Program-made: the position numbers and the translations under genes
Shown here: piece by piece, positions 57,863 through 64,000 of the stretch
Numbering within the stretch: position 1 is the stretch's first letter
How the letters are laid out: every line of letters starts with the position of its first letter
Notes under the pieces: model-generated
What the model was told of the DNA's origin: nothing
The model's input: the letters and a program-made list of their open reading frames with translations, nothing else
The model's database searches: none
Assembly: GCA_949316235.1 (NCBI GenBank)
Contig: OX438741.1
Coordinates: forward strand, 24,022,324 to 24,086,323
Direction of reading: 5' to 3'
DNA from: Oegoconia quadripuncta
Lineage: Eukaryota > Arthropoda > Insecta > Lepidoptera > Autostichidae
DNA: 64,000 nucleotides

Positions 57863-60643
57863 TTAAAAGTGTTCACTTTTTCTTAATTTATAGTGTCCCC
57901 AAGCTAGAGTATCAGTACAATTTTCCAGTAAATGCCTTTTGGTGTCATTATGCGATAAAGAAATCTTATTAATTTTTTGGGTATAAATTACATGTTTAAT
58001 AGATTTGAATCGCAACATCTCAGAAATGTGAATCTTTTTTTGGAATAAGCAACTTTTATATTGCTCCATATTAAAATTCTTTGTCACATTTTTATTGACA
58101 CCTTTTGCTTTTGCTGTAAATTTGTGGTCTACATCAATCGCATACATTTTTGATCTCAATCCAACAAACTCTCTAAATATTTTTCCATTATTTTCATCTT
58201 TAAAGAGACCTAGTTTCTTCCTATTAACTAGCGGTAACCCATACTTATTATCCATGGGATAATCAGATGTATCAAAGTAAGTCAATAAATCGGGCTTTAT
58301 GTCATAATATATATTTTTACTATATATCTGATAGATAAGACTATCGGTATCAGTATAAAGTAGTTTTAAATTCTTTTGAAATTTAATTTTCATATAGTCA
58401 TAGTGAAAGTCATACATTAATGTTTTCGAAATATCTAATATGCAAAAACCTAAATATATAGGCTTGTTATACAGCAATTTAGTTTTTCTTAATTGTATAG
58501 CTACCAACGATTCTGAGAAAATTGAAAGACTGTGAAATTCAGGCCTCGATATTAATGATTGAGCACCTTCAACTTTACCTCGATTCTCCCAATGTGTGAG
58601 TAGTTTTACATTAACCCGTTTTTCGATATTTTCCATAGTTTTTCCAAAGACAGAGTTATTCATTAGTTTATAAAAATCCTTTTCAAAGTCTGAGACCGCT
58701 AAAGTACGCATATTTGTGTTTAAATCGATGTATTTTTTCAGCCATATACTTTGTTTAAATTTAAGTACTCGGTGTACTTTCGTTAATTGTAAACCATATT
58801 TTAAACATTGTTTTAGATTCCTATAATGGATGATGTATTTAGTTTTATTGTTTAAATTTAGTATTAATTTTTTTTCTTTGCTATTTTCAGAGCATAAATT
58901 ATCCGGACAGAAAGGTAGATCGGAATGAGAATCGTGTAAATTATCAGGATATTGTAAATCAACTTCTAACACGAATCCATATTCTGAATCATCTGAAACG
59001 TTGAAATTAGTATTTACATCAACCCATTCAAACTCACCGATGGGGAGATATTGTGACATAGCCCAACCGTACAGGTTATTTGCATCTAGGTAGATCAAAT
59101 AGGATGAAGGTAATTCATTATTGTAGTCTTCCATGAACATATTATTAGCTTTCGCGTGTCTATTGCTACATTGAGAAATACCGCCTCTAATACCTTTTTT
59201 TATGAACGCAATTTTGGCAAAATCGGTCAGAAGTTCTAGGTTTACTTTTGTATACTTCAACATGGCATCCCAACTCAGACCGGGCGCAGTAAAATAATGA
59301 GCAGGGTCTAAATCATAAGTAGATAAACATAAACTTCTGAAATTCTCAAATATGTCAGTTAGTAATAAGACGTCGGTTTTTAAATATAAATCTGAGTAAT
59401 CAGACATATTTTTACAATTAAAATGATTCCATACGTCTTCTGCGTGTTTATAACTTTCCAGTGAAACATGCTCATTTACCAGCGAGTTATAAAATTTATC
59501 TTGGGCTGGAAGATAATCTTGTTTTAATATATTAAATGAAGTCATATATTCATAAGGGAAAATGCCTTTCCTAGTCAAACGCTTAAAATCTTCTTGATCC
59601 GGAAAATTTTTATGGAGTTCATGAAATTTGTCGGTTTTAAGATTTTGTGCTAACTTTTCCAAACTACACGACATGAATTTAAAAGAATCTAAAAATCTCA
59701 AGGTCATAGTATTATTTAAAACATTAATTTTTTTTGAAAATGATATATACTTTTCCTTGTTTTGGGGAATTATTTCAATATCTCCCTCATCAAAATTCAG
59801 CGCGTGAACAATGAAATGTGCATCATAATTATTTAAGTTGTGCAAAAAGACAGGAACAAACCGGGGAGCTCTATAATTAGAAGCACACATCGAGTGAGCA
59901 ACTCCTTTGTACAAGCCAGTATACCAATCACAATATACCGTGGAATCATTTTTCAATTCACTTTCACAAATAAAACATACCCTACTTTGTAACACATCCC
60001 GATTATTTTCGGTGGTCAATGGCACTGGACATATCTGAAAGGAGTTTTTTCGACAGATGTTAATTAAATCATTTTTAAGAAATTTCATAAAAACCTGGGC
60101 ACAATCTTCACCCGTATACTTTCTATAAACAGAAAGTTGATCATTGTATGAACATTTAATATAATAGCCGAAACTATACACTTCGTGTTTTTGTATATTG
60201 GCTGTGAAGGATTTAGATGGGTCGTTTTTACATGTTTGTATGGGCTTTAAAAATGATTCGAAATCTGCGTACACTACAAACGGAATTTTTAATTTTTTCT
60301 CATAATTGTTGAAGGCTAATCTGTTATTAGGTAGCGGTTCTCCACACCATATGGTTTTCCTCGGCTTGTCATTTGGTAAATCAGTTTTTATATGATTACA
60401 ATCGAACTGATAGTGATTGTTTAACTGTTCCTGTGTTGGAAAATACAGCAAACAGCCGTCACAGATATAAACAGCGCCGTGTCTCGCAGTGATTTGATTA
60501 CTAACTAATCTAGATAAATTCTTTATGTAGCAGTAATGGCCACAGTTACTAGCACCATTTTTCAAATATAATAAATTAATGTGAGTTTCTTTTCGATGTT
60601 TCGTGAAGTATAAAGGCCCAATGATTTGGTTTTTTTTCAACAT
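57863..60643 (-). CDS. Protein-primed type B DNA polymerase, exonuclease and polymerase part
   Basis: Replicates the element. Residues are counted within this open segment of 926 codons. A Zn-binding motif is at Cys61, Cys64, His77 and Cys82. The 3'-5' exonuclease has Exo I YADFES (Asp127, Glu129), Exo II HNLNNYDAHF (268-277) and Exo III YLKTD (420-424). A second Cys/His group is at Cys223, Cys226, His250 and Cys253. The polymerase has motif A YLDANNLYGWAM (Asp520), motif B YKLMNNSVFGKT (658-669), motif C LYTDTDSLIY (762-771; Asp765, Asp767) and a KAKG motif at 845-848. All key residues are present. The segment has no natural start: its first Met lies inside the upstream frame, which it overlaps for 68 bp. 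The two frames are out of register at a run of eight T (60630-60637). Confidence 0.93.
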   Translation of the reverse strand: MLKKNQIIGPLYFTKHRKETHINLLYLKNGASNCGHYCYIKNLSRLVSNQITARHGAVYICDGCLLYFPTQEQLNNHYQFDCNHIKTDLPNDKPRKTIWCGEPLPNNRLAFNNYEKKLKIPFVVYADFESFLKPIQTCKNDPSKSFTANIQKHEVYSFGYYIKCSYNDQLSVYRKYTGEDCAQVFMKFLKNDLINICRKNSFQICPVPLTTENNRDVLQSRVCFICESELKNDSTVYCDWYTGLYKGVAHSMCASNYRAPRFVPVFLHNLNNYDAHFIVHALNFDEGDIEIIPQNKEKYISFSKKINVLNNTMTLRFLDSFKFMSCSLEKLAQNLKTDKFHELHKNFPDQEDFKRLTRKGIFPYEYMTSFNILKQDYLPAQDKFYNSLVNEHVSLESYKHAEDVWNHFNCKNMSDYSDLYLKTDVLLLTDIFENFRSLCLSTYDLDPAHYFTAPGLSWDAMLKYTKVNLELLTDFAKIAFIKKGIRGGISQCSNRHAKANNMFMEDYNNELPSSYLIYLDANNLYGWAMSQYLPIGEFEWVDVNTNFNVSDDSEYGFVLEVDLQYPDNLHDSHSDLPFCPDNLCSENSKEKKLILNLNNKTKYIIHYRNLKQCLKYGLQLTKVHRVLKFKQSIWLKKYIDLNTNMRTLAVSDFEKDFYKLMNNSVFGKTMENIEKRVNVKLLTHWENRGKVEGAQSLISRPEFHSLSIFSESLVAIQLRKTKLLYNKPIYLGFCILDISKTLMYDFHYDYMKIKFQKNLKLLYTDTDSLIYQIYSKNIYYDIKPDLLTYFDTSDYPMDNKYGLPLVNRKKLGLFKDENNGKIFREFVGLRSKMYAIDVDHKFTAKAKGVNKNVTKNFNMEQYKSCLFQKKIHISEMLRFKSIKHVIYTQKINKISLSHNDTKRHLLENCTDTLAWGHYKLRKSEHF

Positions 60644-61575
60644 ATTCTAAACCGAAAACGTTTAAGCTGATATTATTTAGCTGTTCAAATTTATGAATAT
60701 CTTTAAGTTTCATCGGGAAAGGAATGTTTGTGAAATTTAATTTGTTTTTATGACTTAAATATGACGTTACTCTGTCAGAATGTTGAGCAGCTGGATATAG
60801 TGCGGAAAGTACAGCCCATTGAAAACATTGTTGGTCATTATTTTTAACATTTACGATGGCTTTTTTGTGTTTTATATCAAGAGGCAAGTCTATATAGGAG
60901 GAACCGCGTAAAGGGTTAAATTTATTAACATTCATATCAAGATATATGATTTTCTCCAAACTCCAACCGCTGTCTTTCTTTTCAAAATTACTAACTTTTT
61001 CAGAAATTTCTTTAAAAATTAATGAAATTATGCTATCAGGATCATCCCCCACGCAATAGCTATAATTAAAAGTTTGAAAGTCAAAAGAATTGTGTAAATC
61101 TTTTGTTTGTTGCACAAAATCGGCATGTAAAATAAAATTTACCTTGATGAGGGTTAAATCACTAATGCATTTGCTCATCAGTTGTAATAAAGTGGATTTT
61201 ATTCCTAATAGAAATGATTCAGGCGTTTCGACTTCTAAATGTAATATATTGGAGTCTGAAGTTATTCGGTAAGTTTTTACCCTTTGTCCAAATGCACTCT
61301 CAATAACCTGAACATTTGCTAAGTTATCGTGAACAGTAATTAAATTATTTTTATGTAAATTACTCTTTAAATGGCTAGAAAAATATCGCTTGCTGACTGA
61401 CACTTTACATATGGTACATTCTACTATTAGTTTATCTAAGTAACTCACAGTTGGGGGCACTATTCTTGATGTTGATGGTTCTTGATAATCTTGACATTCT
61501 AGTGTTCGACGAGTCTTCGAAGCAGTTCCTTCACATGATTCCGATTTTCTTTTCCCGCCAACTTGAGAACTCGAT
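60576..61575 (-). CDS. Polymerase N-terminal part (zinc finger and conserved Cys region)
   Basis: This open segment runs out of frame into the polymerase segment at 60630-60637. I take 61575 as its 5' exon edge because the minus strand reads ctctttacag|a there and the phase matches a donor at 62083. The frame itself stays open to an ATG at 61910. Visible features: a low-complexity start (KRKSESCEGTASKTRR), a C2H2 finger CTICKVSVSKRYFSSHLK followed by SNLH, and a conserved block, SSYIDLPLDIKHKKAIVNVK then NNDQQCFQWAVLSALYPA, ending before VFGLEYVEKK. The CFQWA block is typical of the region before the exonuclease in these polymerases; a papain- or OTU-like fold is possible but unproven. This part may supply the terminal protein function, which is inference. 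Confidence 0.75.
60630..60637 (-). other. Frame break in the polymerase gene at an eight-base homopolymer
   Basis: The run of eight T (A on the coding strand) sits where the reading moves by one base from the upstream to the downstream segment. Upstream codons beyond this point soon reach a stop (60576). It may be an indel, an assembly error, or slippage. Confidence 0.75.
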
Positions 61576-61670
61576 CTGTAAAGAGGTGCATAGGTTAATA
61601 AGTATAGGTTAAAGTAAACATTCAAAATTAATATTACAATCGAGAACTCGATTATAATACTCACATTGCA

Positions 61671-61910
61671 CAGCTTGCAATATGCTTGCATTAGCATAAC
61701 ACCATCAATTTCATCGGTCTCTCCAGTAGTCACATAATTTTTTTTTGAATGACCACGACAAGGTGTATAATAGGGCATAATCTCTAAGTCCTCCAACATG
61801 GCATTAGGCAGTTTGTGACTAATATACCACATTCTAATACAACGATGAAATTTACTTATTATAAGTAATTTATTTAATGATAGTATTTCATCAGTCGACA
61901 AAGACAACAT
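61671..61910 (-). CDS. Small frame inside the polymerase 5' intron
   Basis: An ATG at 61910 opens a frame encoding MLSLSTDEILSLNKLLIISK ... TGETDEIDGVMLMQAYCKLC. It continues unspliced into the polymerase N-terminal frame through a hydrophobic stretch. A gtgagt donor (complement of 61659-61664) would end it, but joining to the acceptor at 61576 would shift the frame and reach a stop soon. An acceptor-like atttag just before the ATG also fits the phase of the right-end TIR exon. Either a separate short product or an alternative first exon of the polymerase. Confidence 0.4.
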
Positions 61911-61970
61911 TGTTCTAAATTCAAAACTACGAATTAATTGTTAGTGATACCAATACCCCAGAACAACTCG

Positions 61971-61978
61971 TTTATATA
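61971..61978 (-). promoter_or_regulatory. TATA box upstream of the 61910 start
   Basis: The minus strand reads tatataaa (plus tttatata), about 61-68 bp before the ATG at 61910, a normal distance allowing for a short 5' UTR. Confidence 0.55.
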
Positions 61979-62083
61979 CCGACCCATACTCGCCCCCTCT
62001 ACATTAGTTTGGTACATGTTCATACAAGTTACTCGTTCGGGTATAGAATCATAACAATAAAAACAAGGGAAAAAAAAACTTAC

Positions 62084-62211
62084 GATTTTGTTGGTCCTTG
62101 GTTTGCGACATCATCGTAGAGTTCATAGAGTTGTCGGTCGATTTCGTCTTGTTCGGCTTCGAGACACAGTCGTACCAGTTGATCATCGTATTGAGTTTCG
62201 AAGTGTGCCAT
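62084..62211 (-). CDS. Predicted first coding exon of the polymerase, begun in the right TIR
   Basis: The ATG at 62211 is the mirror of the ATG at 50498. The first 30 codons come from the TIR (one silent difference). From 62121 on, the right end has its own sequence (LYDDVANQGPTK), and the frame meets a stop directly after a strong donor, tc|gtaagt (62083/62084). The exon holds 42 codons plus two bases. The phase fits the acceptor at 61576 exactly, so the natural reading is that this exon supplies the polymerase N-terminus. Without splicing it would be a 43-aa peptide. Confidence 0.55.
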
Positions 62212-63848
62212 CCTTCTGCCTGCGTTAGACAAATGTATCTCTCGGTGGCATGTGGCTTATATGAGGTGTATCTTATAGACAGGTATAAAACGGTGGGGAA
62301 CGAAAAATTTATTGCTGTTTTTCAGTAGAGTCTGCGTCGCGACAGTTAATGTGCTAAGAAGAAACCCATAAATTATAACGTTGCTCTATTGGGAGTCGCA
62401 AGAAACGGGCTATTCCAGGAATTATTTCTTATCCGCTGTTATGTAGTACTTTGTGCAGTCGGTCTTCGTTGCCACCTGTTTTGTTATATTGTAAATTAAA
62501 TCTCTTACATTTCGGTAATGCTTGTCGTCTTCTGAGGCGTAATATTTAACACGAACATCTGCATATTTCCAGTAATCAATTGGTTGAACATCTTTCAACT
62601 TTTTCATCTCATACACTTCTATTTTAATGAGATGACTCGCTGAGGATCCGTCATCATTATTCGATGAAATGTATGAAGTTCCTTCTCCGTTAGCTTGGGC
62701 AATATTGGAAGACTGTAGTCGGACCCTCTTTTTCTTGGGCTTCTCAAAGAAACAATCAATGTTTCTCTTAGCAATGTTTTGCTTGACCTTCAAGGCAGGA
62801 GGATCTTGAGTTTCATCATCGTCGCTTAGATCGGCAGTAGGAAAGTAATAGTTCTTAAAGGTGTAATCACTGTCAGGAATCGACGTCTGAAACGAGCAGA
62901 AAACGAAGGTTAGGTCAAGCAATTGCATCGAAACAGATCGTCCAGGTAAAGTAGACAACACATAAACAATGTAGTTACAGACAAAAACTTACCGACATGA
63001 CAGAAAGCGTAGTTTAACACTTTTCACTATGAAATGTACGACTGTGTCTCGAGGCGAGGCGGGCGATCGAATTTGGACTGTGGTGCTGTACAAGCCGTCT
63101 CGCTTTAAATACCCTATCCAGGTAGAGTGGTGATACCACATACGTAGTAGCTATTAAGAATTAACCCTACATATTTATTATTGAATCGAATTAAAAAATT
63201 AAGAAAAAATACTGCGTATGCCGCAGATGGCGATCTAAAGAATAACTAACATAAATAAATTTGACAGTGGGTGATCGTTATCATTTCATCTAAAGGCGTA
63301 CACATTCCAACGTGACGAGCAAAAAAGTCTCACCTGTTTCCAAATCTTACTAGGAAAAAATGGTATACTATAATGAAATAACTTAAATTACGAAGTTTCT
63401 ATTCACCGTAAAAGGTGCATGTTTTTTGTCGACTACTGCCATAAATATAAATTGATCATAAATTAGAAAACTAAATAAAAGAATAATGGAAAGGCAGTTT
63501 CATTGCTGACAATAAATTTAATTTTTTTCCATATTAAAAACATACACCTGCTGTAATCGCTATGCTTACCATGAACAAGTTCAGACTTGTATCAGTTGTA
63601 GGTACACAAAAGCGCCAAAAGCCGAGGAGTTATCGTCCACTTGATTTATGTGTGAACCTATTATTAGGTTAGATAAGGACAATTTTTTACTAGCCATTAT
63701 AATTAGCAAACAAAGTTAACTGGCAAATCCGTCAATAACGACCCAATTAAAGCCGCCAATGAGACCGTGAAAGGGGGAACACACCGTGGTGACCTTTTTT
63801 TAGGGGGAGGGCCCGGGGCTGGTCCAGAACTCTCGAATACGTACTACT
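62122..63848 (-). repeat. Right terminal inverted repeat, 1,727 bp
   Basis: Gap-free reverse complement of 48861-50587 with one observed substitution (62182). Confidence 0.95.
62422..62998 (-). CDS. TIR-encoded 156-aa nuclear-type protein (two exons), right copy
   Basis: Mirror of 49711-50287: coding exon 62993-62998, intron 62887-62992, exon 62422-62886. The predicted protein is identical to the left copy, with the PKKKRV nuclear signal and acidic patch. Having a copy in each TIR gives the element two doses and protects the gene from loss by gene conversion between the ends. Function unknown. Confidence 0.7.
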
Positions 63849-63854
63849 ATTACC
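63849..63854. repeat. 6-bp target site duplication, right (attacc)
   Basis: Matches 48855-48860. Confidence 0.95.
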
Positions 63855-64000
63855 ATTGCTGCTTGGCGGCAGATTTAGATGAGATGGTGGTAGCTAGCCA
63901 GGCGGACATTTAAAATGCCCTACCACCAACCAAACCGAGTACTTAAACATGTACCCCGCTAGGATCGCGCTCACGACCTCCGAATCGTATACCCAATGTT
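63855..64000 (-). repeat. SINE family A, head half split by the Polinton
   Basis: attgctgcttggcggcagat through taccaccaaaccgag-type words to the B-box region and gtatacccaatgtt. It continues the SINE begun at 48721 and runs off the window. Confidence 0.9.

Larger units (their letters stand above)
61576..62083 (-). other. Predicted 508-bp intron of the polymerase gene
   Basis: Donor gtaagt (complement of 62078-62083) and acceptor ctctttacag (ending at 61576) join a phase-2 exon end with an exon start that needs two bases, so the frame is kept. The intron contains a TATA box and an open frame (see 61671-61910), so alternative promoters or exons are possible. Confidence 0.55.
48861..63848. mobile_element. 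Polinton/Maverick (adintovirus-like) element, 14,988 bp
   Basis: The element has long inverted repeats, AG...CT termini, a 6-bp target duplication, and the full diagnostic gene set: protein-primed type B DNA polymerase, retroviral-type integrase, packaging ATPase, adenovirus-type cysteine protease, and capsid proteins. All frames appear open except the polymerase, which has one frame break at 60630-60637. Near-identical TIRs and intact genes point to a recent insertion. Elements of this type are regarded both as self-synthesising transposons and as endogenous DNA viruses of animals. Confidence 0.95.

Noticed and set aside
59748..59820. Second possible frame break in the polymerase
   Set aside because: On checking, motifs before and after this point are in one uninterrupted frame.

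Overview
This window looks like nuclear DNA from an insect, most likely a moth or butterfly. It is AT-rich, has no recognisable intact host gene, and is crowded with short interspersed repeats, LINE fragments and small DNA transposons of the kinds common in Lepidoptera. The species cannot be told from the sequence.

Positions 1-48860 are intergenic or intronic host DNA. They hold at least eleven copies of one tRNA-derived SINE family (A), about seven of a second (B), single copies of two more tRNA-headed elements (C, D), and a family whose head resembles 5S rRNA (E). There are also decayed LINE pieces (RNase H, reverse transcriptase, RTE-like C-termini, several 3' tails), a GC-rich retro-insertion with poly(T) and a target duplication (8467-9859), TA- and TTAA-flanked miniature transposons, a tandem array grown from a SINE B head (27164-27815), and two near-perfect fold-back palindromes inside LINE sequence. 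A GC-rich segment at 29100-29422 ending in a good splice donor may be a host first exon.

Positions 48861-63848 are one almost intact 14,988-bp Polinton/Maverick (adintovirus-like) element. It has 1,727-bp terminal inverted repeats (TIRs) with one difference found, AG...CT ends, and a 6-bp target duplication (attacc). It sits inside a SINE A copy whose halves flank it. Each TIR carries a small spliced gene (156 aa) and a short downstream ORF start. All other genes lie on the minus strand. A late-type block runs ATPase, two small paralogues, a 255-aa protein, integrase with chromodomain, penton-like protein, small basic virion-type protein, major capsid protein and adenovirus-type protease. These genes abut or overlap (several by ATGA or TAATG). 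Upstream, on the same strand, is a protein-primed type B DNA polymerase whose frame is broken at a run of eight A/T bases.

Polymerase and integrase would copy and insert the element; ATPase, protease and capsid proteins are a virion assembly set. The most novel point is that the same TIR-encoded 5' coding segment continues directly into a unique 103-aa gene at the left end, while at the right end it stops at a strong splice donor whose phase fits the polymerase gene.
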